The notes beneath the pieces were generated by a model. It was not told where the DNA came from. It did not search any database and worked only from the letters and a program-made list of their open reading frames with translations. DNA of 43,810 nucleotides, taken from the NCBI GenBank assembly GCA_050175155.1, contig JBFXJF010000020.1, forward strand, positions 1 to 43,810, written 5' to 3'. This document shows, piece after piece, positions 33,107-42,532 of the stretch. Each line of letters opens with the position of its first letter. Positions within the stretch are counted from its first letter, which is position 1. The translations under genes were made by a program, and so were the position numbers. Source of the DNA: JBFXJF01 sp050175155 (lineage in GTDB: Bacteria > Bacillota > Bacilli > Tepidibacillales > Tepidibacillaceae).

Positions 33107-34714
33107 CTAATTGTTAATTATTACAACTTCTCTTTCAGTAGGTCTCCAATCCACGCTTGCCCCTAATTGCTCACTTACAAAACGAATTGGTACATAACTT
33201 CTACCTTCATAAAGAACAGCACCTTGATCCAACAATATATCCTCTCCGTTGACAGTAACATAATTAGTTCCAATAGGTAGCTTTATCAAAAGATTATCCT
33301 TCTTGTATATTACCGTTCCAGTAGTATTATCCCAATCTACGTAAGCTCCCAAGCTATTTCCTAATGCTCTAATTGGAACCATGGTTCTATTATTTTCTAT
33401 AAATGGCACAACGTCTAACGAATACTCCTTGTCATCAATCCACATAAATCTTTGTCCTAATCTAAAAATTATAGTTTCAGAGTCTTCTTGCAACAATGGA
33501 TAAGAAAAATAATTATGAATTAACTCTTTACTTTTCCCTTCTTCAGCCTCTGTAGTAAAATACCAAGTATTATCATAAATTTGTTGGACACCATCTTCAG
33601 TTACTTCTAGTTCAACCCTAACTTCATATTTTTTTGAAAGTTCTAAAGGCAGCTTCGGAATTATAAATACTTCATTGTCTAAATATTCATCATTACCACC
33701 TGTTGCTTTAGGAGAATTCAGATAACATGGTATTTCAGTATTCTCATCATCCCATAGATCAGCACTTTTTAACATTACCCCTGATATATTCTTTCCATAA
33801 ACTCCAACTACTATTGGATAGCCAACCTTTTCAGTTGTACTTTCATAAAAACGAAGTGGATCTGGTGTCTCGAAATCCTCCCAAGCTACTGGAATATTTT
33901 CCTGATCTGGACCAGGATATGCAATCCAATTGGATATTGATTCTCCATCATTTCCAAAATTTAAAACATGATAATATCGATTCATACCATATCCATAAAA
34001 CTGATTCTCAAAAATAAGAAAAGGGATTCTATGATATGGCGCGTCAAATAAATTGTCTATTGCTACTTGCGCGGACGGATCATTTTGATAACTTATATCT
34101 TCGTACATGTTACCAAAATAACCATAGTAATTAGCCCGATCAGCAACGGTTTTACCAAAAAAACCTATGCTTCCCTCCGTCTGATAATGAGAAAATATGT
34201 CTAAATTCACCTGATAATCAGCGTGTTTTTGAGCAGCCATGTTTAAAGAATTATTAAATTGAAATAAGTTTAGCCCTAATATATATCGATAATCGTTCGC
34301 TAAATTGAGTGCATTCAACTGTTGTTCATTGGGGTAAGCTAATGAATTAATACTTAGACTGTCAACTTCGAAAGACCATGTCTTTTCAATAACATTTCCC
34401 CAGCCCTCTAATTTGATTATAGCGGTAACGTTATTTTCCCCTGCTAAAGTATTAATTGGTTTACCATAAAAAGTTTGTCGTTGATCATCATATAAAACAT
34501 CTAAAAAATCGCCATTTAATGTAAACACAGCGCTTTCAACTTTATTAGTACCCAAAAATATTGTCCAACCTATCTCTGGTTGATTTACTCCAATTGTTCC
34601 CTGTGGATAAGGTGAATAATAGTAGATTGTGTTATCCGCTTCTATACTAACTGGTAAATAAACTATTGATATTAATAGAGAAATCGAAATTAGCAATAAA
34701 ATTTTTATTTTCAC
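33107..34714 (-). CDS. Secreted CAP/SCP-domain protein with C-terminal stalk domain
   Basis: Extracellular protein of about 535 residues with a signal peptide (KIKILLLISISLLISIVYLPVSIEA). An N-terminal beta-rich region (about 25-125) precedes a CAP (SCP/PR1-like) domain (LNLANDYRYILGLNLFQFNNSLNMAAQKHADYQ, FSHYQTEG, YEDISY). A further beta domain follows, then a copper-amine-oxidase-N-type stalk domain (FIENNRTMVPIRALGNSLGAYVDWD, ..., YVPIRFVSEQLGASVDWR). CAP proteins of this type are common on cell or spore surfaces. The GTG start at 34714 is chosen with AGAGGGG upstream; a TTG at 34735 is an alternative. Confidence 0.85.
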   Translation of the reverse strand: MKIKILLLISISLLISIVYLPVSIEADNTIYYYSPYPQGTIGVNQPEIGWTIFLGTNKVESAVFTLNGDFLDVLYDDQRQTFYGKPINTLAGENNVTAIIKLEGWGNVIEKTWSFEVDSLSINSLAYPNEQQLNALNLANDYRYILGLNLFQFNNSLNMAAQKHADYQVNLDIFSHYQTEGSIGFFGKTVADRANYYGYFGNMYEDISYQNDPSAQVAIDNLFDAPYHRIPFLIFENQFYGYGMNRYYHVLNFGNDGESISNWIAYPGPDQENIPVAWEDFETPDPLRFYESTTEKVGYPIVVGVYGKNISGVMLKSADLWDDENTEIPCYLNSPKATGGNDEYLDNEVFIIPKLPLELSKKYEVRVELEVTEDGVQQIYDNTWYFTTEAEEGKSKELIHNYFSYPLLQEDSETIIFRLGQRFMWIDDKEYSLDVVPFIENNRTMVPIRALGNSLGAYVDWDNTTGTVIYKKDNLLIKLPIGTNYVTVNGEDILLDQGAVLYEGRSYVPIRFVSEQLGASVDWRPTEREVVIINN

Positions 34715-34801
34715 TCCGACTATTTCCCCTCTCAATTATAATATATATATTATAACATATTTATTATAACCTTTATCCATGATAGCCTCCTAATTTCAAA
34801 C

Positions 34802-34840
34802 AAAAAAATACAGCGGTATCAATCACCGCTGTATTTTAGA
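34802..34840 (-). terminator. Terminator of the 34854 membrane protein gene
   Basis: AAAATACAGCGGT and ACCGCTGTATTTT form a perfect 13-bp stem with a 7-base loop, followed by a T-run on the minus strand. Confidence 0.88.
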
Positions 34841-34853
34841 GCTACTAATATTA

Positions 34854-35738
34854 TTAAGCCTTAGAAGTAACTTTTTGTGCAATCTTCTTGCCAAAAGATA
34901 ATTTTTCTTCAGACCAAAGTTTTTCACGGAATACTAATAATGCTATTAGTACTATAAAAGATATTATAGGTCCATAAGAGAACATTGATAAAGTTGAAGT
35001 AGCAACAGAATCAAGATAAGCAACTGGTGTTCCAGCTACAATTGAAATCAATGACGCAAGAATTCCTACAGGTAATACCCAATCTTTGCGGAAAAGAACT
35101 GCAACGCATACAATTGCAAATATCGAAGCACCAATCCAGTTAATTAATTGAATAGAATCATAAATCAATCCTGCATTATCGTTCATCTTTAAAAATGCAA
35201 TATGAGCTGTAGGAGCAGTAGCTGTTTTCTTAAGCATTAAACTTGTTCCAATAATTTTTTGTAAAGATGCGTTACCATTCATAAAAGTCATAACATAAGC
35301 CATTCCAAAAACAAAGCTTGTTAATAGAATTTTACGTTCTGTTTTTTCTAAAATCAAAATAATAAAGAAAGCTGCAGCAACTAATAAGAAATTAAGCATA
35401 TGAAGGGGTGCCATACCTATCATTAATGGAAACATTGCAAGCATCCAAGTAGTCCATAAACCAATAACAGTAGCTATTATACCAACAGTAAAAGACCATT
35501 TTCTATTAATAAAATATCCATATGAAGCTACAATTAACATAAGTCCCGTAACAAATGTGATTTGTGCAAATAAAGGTTGTTGATATAACTGTAATACAGT
35601 TGAAGGTCCTTTCCCACTATCAAAAAACCCTTTTAATATGCTGAAATAGTTTTGGAAAAAAAATAAAACACTTGTTATACATACTATAAGTCCCACAATT
35701 AAAGTTGAAAATCCACCTATTAACGCTTTTTTAGTCAT
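34854..35738 (-). CDS. Hypothetical polytopic membrane protein
   Basis: The 294-residue protein has about eight hydrophobic helices. The C terminus is Lys-rich and cytoplasmic-looking. A loop (KTATAPTAHIAFLKMNDNAGL) between helices lacks known motifs. The strong RBS (GAGGAGG) and the good terminator suggest an independently regulated and well-expressed gene. It resembles the 10084 protein only in general layout. Function unknown. Confidence 0.7.
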   Translation of the reverse strand: MTKKALIGGFSTLIVGLIVCITSVLFFFQNYFSILKGFFDSGKGPSTVLQLYQQPLFAQITFVTGLMLIVASYGYFINRKWSFTVGIIATVIGLWTTWMLAMFPLMIGMAPLHMLNFLLVAAAFFIILILEKTERKILLTSFVFGMAYVMTFMNGNASLQKIIGTSLMLKKTATAPTAHIAFLKMNDNAGLIYDSIQLINWIGASIFAIVCVAVLFRKDWVLPVGILASLISIVAGTPVAYLDSVATSTLSMFSYGPIISFIVLIALLVFREKLWSEEKLSFGKKIAQKVTSKA

Positions 35739-36082
35739 TAACTTTCATCCTCCTCAGATTCTTTCTAATTCTAATAATATTTAATAGAATTAGTTAAACA
35801 ATGTAAAAATTACTTTTCTCTAATATCAAACCGATAAAATACTACCTAAACAAAACTATTAATTAATTACTTTGTACTCTCACCACCCTTTCAATAAAAG
35901 ATGTTTTCTATTTCACCGTAAAAAACGGGAAATTATATAGAAGAAAAAGTTAATTATTACTATTAGTTCCTAGGTATACAAAAATTATCCCAATAATTTT
36001 CCACTCTATTATAAAAATAAGCTATAAATGTACCATAGTCAATATTGGAATATGACAATTTGGTGTCAATTATTTAGAACAT
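35739..36082. other. Intergenic region between membrane protein and MFS gene
   Basis: 344 bp without a gene. Perfect 9-bp inverted repeats CTAATTCTA/TAGAATTAG (35765-35773 and 35785-35793) lie about 27 bp upstream of the 34854 gene, and TGACA-N6-TGTCA lies just after the MFS stop. No definite promoter assigned. Confidence 0.4.
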
Positions 36083-37276
36083 CTAGTTCCTATCAGGTCT
36101 GTCTATTAATAGTTTTTTTATCAATATACTATTTAAAGCCAATAAAACTGAAACAATCAAGAATACACCATTAAATCCAATATACCCTACTAGAATACCT
36201 CCAATAATTGGTCCCATTAGATTTCCAAGGAAAATTGCACTACTACTATAGGAGTAAGTAATGCTTTCCATTCCTTCAGGTGCAAATTTTTTAATAATAG
36301 AGTTTACAGATGGAAGTAACCCTCCTAATGCAAAACCTAATAAAAATCTCCAAAACATCAGTTGCCAAACATTACTTGAAAAGCCTTGGGGTATAAATAG
36401 AAGAGTTGCACCAATCATCGAATAAAAAAGGATTTTTTCCGGACCGTATCTATCGCCGAGTTTTCCTAATCGAGGAGAGGATAATACATTTGTAATTCCT
36501 GTTGTGGCAGCAATTAGACCAGCAAAAAACGAGATTTTCAATCCAGGTGGATTCAATTCAATTACAAATAGTGAGAGTATTGGATTTATGCTCATAATCG
36601 CAAACTGAATTAAAAACGAAATAGAAAACACCGCAAACAATGGTTTTGTGTAAATAATTTTTTTAAAATCTTCACTCATACTTCTACTTATGTTTTTACG
36701 CGGGGTAAAATCTTCTTTTACAAAAAAAAGAACTATTAACGCGGCGATTAGAATTAAAATTCCTGTAAAAATAAATATTTGGTTATAAGTAATATATTCT
36801 GCTAAAATACCACCATACAGGGGTCCAATAATTGTTCCTGCAACTGCTCCAGAACTTAATAATCCTAATGCATACCCGGTTTTCTCCTTCGGCGTATTCA
36901 TGGCGATCAAAGCAATTGAAGCCGGATTAAAACCTACAACTAAGCCATTTAAGAAACGTAAAGCAAATAATTGATAAACATTAGTAGCAAACCCCATTAA
37001 AATTGTAACTAAAGCCATCCCAATGCCAGAACGTAGAATCATAATTTTACGCCCATTTTTATCAGCTATTTTACCCCATAATGGAGCAATAAGAAATGCA
37101 GTAAAAAAATTAACTCCAAAAATAAGACCTGACCACATACTAATATCTTTTTCCGATTCAATACCCATATTTTGTTCAATATGTAGAGGCAAAAACGGCA
37201 TAATAGATGACACTGCTGCCATCAAAATAAAACCCGCTCCCCATAAAATATATAAATTCTTTTTCCATCGTTCCAT
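36083..37276 (-). CDS. MFS transporter, multidrug-efflux type (DHA1, PmrA/MdtG-like)
   Basis: 397-residue major facilitator with 12 predicted helices. The signature LWGKIADKNGRKIMILRSGIGM between helices 2 and 3, the motif C-like GPLYGGILAEYI in helix 5 and a second-half PRLGKLGDRYGPEKIL are present. The layout matches drug:H+ antiporter 1 proteins such as PmrA of pneumococcus and MdtG. The substrate cannot be deduced. AGGGGC precedes the ATG. Confidence 0.88.
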   Translation of the reverse strand: MERWKKNLYILWGAGFILMAAVSSIMPFLPLHIEQNMGIESEKDISMWSGLIFGVNFFTAFLIAPLWGKIADKNGRKIMILRSGIGMALVTILMGFATNVYQLFALRFLNGLVVGFNPASIALIAMNTPKEKTGYALGLLSSGAVAGTIIGPLYGGILAEYITYNQIFIFTGILILIAALIVLFFVKEDFTPRKNISRSMSEDFKKIIYTKPLFAVFSISFLIQFAIMSINPILSLFVIELNPPGLKISFFAGLIAATTGITNVLSSPRLGKLGDRYGPEKILFYSMIGATLLFIPQGFSSNVWQLMFWRFLLGFALGGLLPSVNSIIKKFAPEGMESITYSYSSSAIFLGNLMGPIIGGILVGYIGFNGVFLIVSVLLALNSILIKKLLIDRPDRN

Positions 37277-37394
37277 AATATTAGCCCCTACGTAAGAAAT
37301 ACTTTAAAAAATTAACAATTAAAATGAAAATGGTATTCTATTATTGAGTAAAAATCACCCATTAAACAGAATACCTTTTAACCGATTTTAATCT

Positions 37395-37658
37395 TTATTG
37401 ATAAGATTCACTATTCAAATTTAGTGCCTTATTTGAAAATAGCAACTGTAATTCCAAATTAAAAGATTTCTCAACCATTTTAACAAAATTTAGCTTTTCT
37501 ATTTGATTTACCTTGTTCTCATATTCTGATTTATCAATATATAGTACTGCATATTTAAGTCTTTTAGAAATAAAGATTAAGTTACCAAATCGTTCTAAAC
37601 TCTTTGCAAATCTGGCATCATTAACCCAAACAATTAATCCTAATCTTTTCGGGAACAC
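37395..37658 (-). CDS. ylbG: YlbG-family protein (DUF2129)
   Basis: 87-residue protein. FPKRLGLIVWVNDARFAKSLERFGNLIFISKRLKYAVLYID matches the YlbG family typical of Bacilli. Function is not established. The start is GTG after AAAGGGGGA. Here it is separated from any ylbF-type partner. Confidence 0.88.
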   Translation of the reverse strand: MFPKRLGLIVWVNDARFAKSLERFGNLIFISKRLKYAVLYIDKSEYENKVNQIEKLNFVKMVEKSFNLELQLLFSNKALNLNSESYQ

Positions 37659-37756
37659 ACGAATCCCCCTTTAACACATTTATAAAAAATACTATCACTT
37701 AAGTATTAATTAATCAAGAACATAGGTTAAAATTTACAATCTTTAAATTATTACAC

Positions 37757-39358
37757 TTAGTTTAATTTATTTTCAATATCAAAATCTTTACACCTATATA
37801 CACCTGAATATTCATAATTGGTGCTATCCAGATCTTCTGTCACAATTTCTTTTTTTGGAAAAAAACCATGAATATTAAGTTCTTTAATTAACTGATCAAA
37901 ATCTGATACCCTCACAATACATACAGTATTGTTCATTTCTTCAACTATCCATTTCTTAAATATATCGTAAGCTCTAATTTCATTAGCCACTAACTTTGAA
38001 GAACATCTCATAATTCTTACATCTTGGAATGATATTTGCCCGTAACTTGATGCCCAATCCGATATAGCCTGTATAATATTATTATGTATCGGAATAGCAC
38101 TGTGCTTTTCAAGTAATGTTATTATTTCCTCTTTTGAAAAACCACTTTCTAGACCTTTTATAATAGATTCTTTGGATAATATATAACAGTTAAGAAAATC
38201 TTTCTTTACCAATTCAGAAAATTGTTCTATTTTTACTTTGACTCTATGCGAAAAATTATAAGGAACAAGTATTTCGTAATTTGGCTGAACATAAATCTTT
38301 GTTGTCTCATTCTTTTCATTGATTATACGTCTGAAAAATAATTGACCATCTTCTTCAATCTTCTCAATCCAACCAAATGTAATTAGAGGGTCAAGTATTT
38401 CTTTTTCTGCCCTTACTAAAATTTCTTCTCCAAATGGTCTGTAAAGTTTATTAGATAAATCTTTAACTAAATCATTAAAAGATAGCCATGTTTCTAATGG
38501 TAAATTAAACATCAAATGAAATAAGTTTTGAACTAATAAATCAGAAGACTTAAAAGAAACAGAAATAGCTTTCTCTAAATAATCCTTCCTTTTTATCTTT
38601 TCTAAATTATGCCAACTAAAAGTATTTTTGGTTATAGTAATATCATTGTTGAATTCTATTAACTCTAATAATTTTGCAACCTCTATTAAAAGTAATATAT
38701 TTTTTAATTTATCCAAATTTTTTTGACTAATAATATTTTTATAGTTGATTGGAAAATATGCAATACCTTCGTTACTTATATCCATATTTTTTGCTACTTT
38801 ATATATATTTTTTTTTGAAATTACATTACTTTTTCCTAGAGGTATTGGATCTATTTGTACTAAAACCAAAAATCGATAAAGACATTCATCTAGTAAATCT
38901 CGACTTGCACCAGAATTATTATTTGCTTTTTTAACTCCTCTTTGTTTTTTAATTACATCATCACAAAGAAATTTGTGCCAAATTGTGAATAAGTCTAATG
39001 GAATAATAAAAGCATTACTTCCAATACCTTTTGTTATATTAAAAATAATACCTTTTCTATTTAATCTATCAATTCCAGCTTCAAACTCACTTCTAGTAAT
39101 TTTCCCCTTAAAATTATTTAATTTACGGTAGGATAATGTTTCATTAGGTATTTGTAAAATAAAATAGGATATGACTTCCTTCTCTTCTTTCGTCATAGCA
39201 TTATATATTTTTGGTATATTGTTATAATCAATTAAATTATTATTTAAAAAGTCTAATATTTCATTTGGGGAACTACTTTTAACACTTATCTCGTGCTCAT
39301 CTAATATTTTTTTTAAATTAGAAGGGGACAATTGTTCTAGATAGAGTTTGAGTAGCAT
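37757..39358 (-). CDS. Helicase-associated protein (XPB partner, Helicase_C_3-like)
   Basis: The 533-residue protein is predicted soluble and mostly helical. The N-terminal region (FLNNNLIDYNNIPKIYNAMTKEEKEVISYF) resembles winged-helix or SAP-like modules. Near residues 355-490 (KIYVQPNYEILVPYNFS, LSKESIIKGLESGFSKEEIITLLEKHS) it matches the Helicase_C_3 / XPB N-terminal-type domain found in proteins encoded beside bacterial XPB. The start overlaps the end of the XPB gene by 22 bp, so the pair is coupled. Likely role: partner of the XPB helicase, comparable with Bax1 of archaea only by position. Confidence 0.78.
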   Translation of the reverse strand: MLLKLYLEQLSPSNLKKILDEHEISVKSSSPNEILDFLNNNLIDYNNIPKIYNAMTKEEKEVISYFILQIPNETLSYRKLNNFKGKITRSEFEAGIDRLNRKGIIFNITKGIGSNAFIIPLDLFTIWHKFLCDDVIKKQRGVKKANNNSGASRDLLDECLYRFLVLVQIDPIPLGKSNVISKKNIYKVAKNMDISNEGIAYFPINYKNIISQKNLDKLKNILLLIEVAKLLELIEFNNDITITKNTFSWHNLEKIKRKDYLEKAISVSFKSSDLLVQNLFHLMFNLPLETWLSFNDLVKDLSNKLYRPFGEEILVRAEKEILDPLITFGWIEKIEEDGQLFFRRIINEKNETTKIYVQPNYEILVPYNFSHRVKVKIEQFSELVKKDFLNCYILSKESIIKGLESGFSKEEIITLLEKHSAIPIHNNIIQAISDWASSYGQISFQDVRIMRCSSKLVANEIRAYDIFKKWIVEEMNNTVCIVRVSDFDQLIKELNIHGFFPKKEIVTEDLDSTNYEYSGVYRCKDFDIENKLN

Positions 39359-41046
39359 ACGCTTTCCTTTCCCAAATCAAATTCCTTTTCTCTAATTTGA
39401 TAGTCATATCCCTGCTCAACTAAAAATAACTGACGTTTCATAGCATATTCTTGGTCTACAGTATTTTGACTAACTAAAGTATAAAAAAATGCATTATTGC
39501 TTTCTTTTAGTCTTAGAATTCTCCCGAGACGCTGAGCCTCTTCCTGTCTTGATCCAAATGAACCTGAAACTTGAATGGCTACTTTTGCATCAGGTAGATC
39601 TAGTGCAAAATTGGCTACTTTAGAAACAACAAGAATTTTAATCTTATTGTTTCTAAACGCTCGATATATATCATCGCGCTCCTTTTGTTTTATTTTTCCA
39701 GTTATTATTGGAATACTTAATTCCTCTGCTATTTGTTCTAATTGCTCAACGTATTGTCCAATAATCAAGATAGCATCATCATGATGTGCAGCAATTATTT
39801 CTCTTAAAATATTAATTTTTAGGGGGTTTGAGGCTGCAACCCTATACCTTTGTCGTTTATTTGCTTTAAAATATTTCTCTTTCCACTGAAGAGATAAAGG
39901 TACTCTAACCTCAATACATCTTGCAGATGCGATCCATCCTTGTTTTTCCATCTGAATCCAAGGAATATCGGCCTTTTTGGGACCTATCAACGTAAAAACT
40001 TCCTCTTCTTTCTTATCCTCTCTCACTAATGTAGCTGTTAAACCTAATCTTCGCGTTGCTTGAATATTTGCTGTGTACCTAAATATTGGAGCCGGTAATA
40101 AATGTACTTCATCATAAATTATTAGCCCCCATTTTCTTTTATTAAATAATTCCATATTTAAAAATTTACTATCTTTGCTAGCTTTATGGGTTAAAATTTG
40201 ATATGTTGCTACGGTAATAGGTTTAACCTCTTTAAGTGTTCCGGTATACTCTCCTACAATCTCTTCAGTTAGAGTAGTCTTATCTAAAATTTCACTAATC
40301 CATTGCCGAACCGCTGTTGTACTACTTGTCAGAATCAATGTTTCATTTTTTATTTTGCAAATAATCCCTAGACCGATAATTGTTTTTCCAGATCCACATG
40401 GAAGAACAAGAACGCCATTTCCACCTAAATCAGATCCCTCTTCATAAAAGGAAGAAATCGCATCTTTCTGATAATCTCTAAGTTCTAATATTTTTCCGGA
40501 TTTAGTATTAGGCAAGAGTGAAATATTTAATGATTCTCCTTTTTTGTATCCTGCTATATCTTTAATCGGATAGCCTAATTTCATTATTTCCTGTTTAAAA
40601 ACTCCTCTAAATCGTTCAAAAATAATTAAGCTATTATCGTCTAACCTTTCTTTTATATAAGGTTTAAGGCATGAATAATTTATAAATTCTTTAATTATTT
40701 TAGAATCCTTAGATTTAAATATTAATTTATCATCCAATTTTTCTAAACTAAGTAGATTATATCTATTAATTGAATCCGTAATTTTTTTAGATATATTTGA
40801 AGGTACTCGGAATTTACTATATTTTTCCAATATTTCTTTTATATATTCAGCACTTATATTATTAGCAGCAGCATTCCACAAAGACATTGAGTTAATTTTA
40901 TAAGTATGTATATAATTCGGGCTTTTTTCCAGTACAGCAAATAATATAATTTTATTTCTCGCAGTTTCAAATTGCGGATTTAAGACTTCTAATAATAAAG
41001 AACCATCATTTTGAATAATTAATGGTTTATCTTGATGAGCATCCAT
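39337..41046 (-). CDS. XPB-type DNA repair helicase (SF2)
   Basis: The 569-residue protein is a superfamily 2 3'-5' helicase of the XPB/Rad25 type. The N-terminal damage-recognition-like region covers about 1-180. Motif I is CGSGKT (217-222), motif II DEVH (312-315), motif III GLTAT, then the XPB-specific RED motif at 342-344. The second RecA-like domain has VVSKVANFALDLPD and motif VI EEAQRLGRILR. A GAGGTGAT RBS precedes the ATG. Found in a subset of bacteria, its cellular role there is not settled; DNA repair is inferred from eukaryotic and archaeal relatives. Confidence 0.92.
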   Translation of the reverse strand: MDAHQDKPLIIQNDGSLLLEVLNPQFETARNKIILFAVLEKSPNYIHTYKINSMSLWNAAANNISAEYIKEILEKYSKFRVPSNISKKITDSINRYNLLSLEKLDDKLIFKSKDSKIIKEFINYSCLKPYIKERLDDNSLIIFERFRGVFKQEIMKLGYPIKDIAGYKKGESLNISLLPNTKSGKILELRDYQKDAISSFYEEGSDLGGNGVLVLPCGSGKTIIGLGIICKIKNETLILTSSTTAVRQWISEILDKTTLTEEIVGEYTGTLKEVKPITVATYQILTHKASKDSKFLNMELFNKRKWGLIIYDEVHLLPAPIFRYTANIQATRRLGLTATLVREDKKEEEVFTLIGPKKADIPWIQMEKQGWIASARCIEVRVPLSLQWKEKYFKANKRQRYRVAASNPLKINILREIIAAHHDDAILIIGQYVEQLEQIAEELSIPIITGKIKQKERDDIYRAFRNNKIKILVVSKVANFALDLPDAKVAIQVSGSFGSRQEEAQRLGRILRLKESNNAFFYTLVSQNTVDQEYAMKRQLFLVEQGYDYQIREKEFDLGKESVCYSNSI

Positions 41047-41105
41047 ATCAAATCACCTCTTTTATAGCATAGCTAAAAATCGGATATTATATGTGTGAAT
41101 AAAAT

Positions 41106-41145
41106 AAAAATTCAGGGGAAAAGTAAAAACTTCCCCTGAATTATT
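41106..41145 (-). terminator. Terminator of the 41155 gene
   Basis: AATTCAGGGGAA and TTCCCCTGAATT form a perfect 12-bp stem with T-runs on both sides. Confidence 0.88.
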
Positions 41146-41154
41146 TAATGTCAA

Positions 41155-41367
41155 TTAGTTTTCGTCATCCGTAACATAAATAATATTAACATTATAACTC
41201 CGCAAAAGGTTTATTACCTCTTTGTTGAGTATATCATCATTTATCAATCCTATTTGTTCAACTAATTCCAAATCCCCTAAAAAGCCTTTATCGGCATCAT
41301 TAATCATCTTAACTACATCATCTAATTGTTTTTCCATAAGCTTTTCTATTATTTCCTCTTTATTCAA
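41155..41367 (-). CDS. Small protein resembling sigma-70 region 1.1
   Basis: 70-residue acidic protein. FLGDLELVEQIGLINDDILNKEVINLLRSYNVNIIYVTDDEN has the helix-helix-strand pattern and ...NVNIIYV end of the sigma-70 region 1.1 domain, here as a stand-alone protein. GGGAGTGAT precedes the ATG. A role in modulating RNA polymerase is a speculation from fold similarity. Confidence 0.6.
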   Translation of the reverse strand: MNKEEIIEKLMEKQLDDVVKMINDADKGFLGDLELVEQIGLINDDILNKEVINLLRSYNVNIIYVTDDEN

Positions 41368-41452
41368 GATATCACTCCCTTAGATTTCTATTATTTTAAA
41401 ATATTATACCCGATAAATTAATTAAAAACTAAGGCAAAATAAAGTATTATTC

Positions 41453-41818
41453 TTATAAATTCACATTACCATTAAGTAGTAATTTTAATGTTTTTTCACA
41501 TTCTGTCTGTAACACATAATTAAGATATCGATGTGTATATATATAATTCTTAAACTTCACCTTTACTATTCTAACATCAGTCTCTTGAAATTCTTCAATT
41601 ATTGAACCACCTAAAACCATACATTCCTTTTTTAATTGACGCAAATTATCCTCTATTTGCCACTGTATCTCAACTAAATTATCATCGTAGATTCTTAATA
41701 ATTTACACCCTGAATTTTTGAGGGCATTTCTATCGTAGTCTAACACATTAATCAAAACTTTTAATACTACATATTTTTTTATAAGCAGAGAAAATTCTTG
41801 ATATTCTTCAGGATACAC
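41453..41818 (-). CDS. Conserved hypothetical protein, 121 aa
   Basis: Soluble alpha/beta protein. The GTG at 41818 is preferred because AAAGGGTGAT precedes it; the frame has an earlier GTG at 41827 inside that RBS. Residues RIYDDNLVEIQWQIEDNLRQLKKECMVLGGSIIEEFQETDVRIVKVKFKN look like a helix followed by a beta-strand pair. Family not recognised. Confidence 0.6.
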   Translation of the reverse strand: MYPEEYQEFSLLIKKYVVLKVLINVLDYDRNALKNSGCKLLRIYDDNLVEIQWQIEDNLRQLKKECMVLGGSIIEEFQETDVRIVKVKFKNYIYTHRYLNYVLQTECEKTLKLLLNGNVNL

Positions 41819-41903
41819 AATAATCACCCTTTAAAATTATTTAACCTATTTCATATTATAAACGAACTCTTGTTCGTTTTAAAGATAATTTTAAAATATG
41901 TTA

Positions 41904-41968
41904 AAAATTATGACCAAAAACCCATATCAAGGTAAAATGATATGGGTTTTTGGTCATAATTTTATTAT
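41904..41968. terminator. 26-bp perfect inverted repeat, terminator of the CBS gene
   Basis: The arms 41904-41929 and 41938-41963 are exact 26-bp complements with an 8-base loop. T-runs lie in and after the arms, and it follows the CBS gene stop on the minus strand. Confidence 0.88.
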
Positions 41969-41981
41969 AATAAATATCCTA

Positions 41982-42410
41982 TTACATAACGTGATCGCTT
42001 GATGACTTAGATATTTCAGTTAGGGCTTCAGCAGCTTCATCTGAAAAATCGTTTCTAATAGCTAAATCTCCAATTGATACTATTCCTACCATCATACCAT
42101 TCTCTACAATCGGTAACCTTCGAATTTGTTTATCTGCCATTATACTTGCAGCATCATCAATAGACATATCTGGTGTTCCTACTATTACGTCTTTTGACAT
42201 TAACTCTTCAACCGATGTCGATCCAGAAAGCTTTTTTGCATAACCTCGTATTACAAGGTCACGGTCAGTAATCATACCTACAATTCTTTTCTCGTCAACT
42301 ACAGGAATTGCTCCAACATCTAATCTCTCCATTTTTTTAGCTACTTCGTAAGCATTATCCCTTAAAGTAACTGTTTCCACATCAGTAGTCATAATTTTAC
42401 TTACTTCCAT
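41982..42410 (-). CDS. CBS-domain pair protein
   Basis: 142-residue protein made of two CBS domains: MTTDVETVTLRDNAYEVAKKMERLDVGAIPVVDE (1) and MSKDVIVGTPDMSIDDAASIMADKQIRRLPIVENGMMVG (2). CBS pairs bind adenine nucleotides and act as sensors. The ATG at 42410 is preferred because AGGAGG is 10 bp before it; the frame extends 13 more codons. Divergent from the SEDS gene. Role unknown. Confidence 0.9.
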   Translation of the reverse strand: MEVSKIMTTDVETVTLRDNAYEVAKKMERLDVGAIPVVDEKRIVGMITDRDLVIRGYAKKLSGSTSVEELMSKDVIVGTPDMSIDDAASIMADKQIRRLPIVENGMMVGIVSIGDLAIRNDFSDEAAEALTEISKSSSDHVM

Positions 42411-42504
42411 ATCTTTTATTCCTCCTTTTTCTTCTTTTATATTTCCCAATTAATAAAAAAACATTCTAATTTTATTTAAAATCTGCTATAGTAATTGCCG
42501 TAGA

Positions 42505-42510
42505 TATAAT
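42505..42510 (+). promoter_or_regulatory. Possible -10 of the SEDS gene
   Basis: A TATAAT lies 22 bp upstream of the ATG. No clear -35 is found at 17 bp, so this is tentative. Confidence 0.3.
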
Positions 42511-42532
42511 GATTAGAGGTGATTATAATAAT

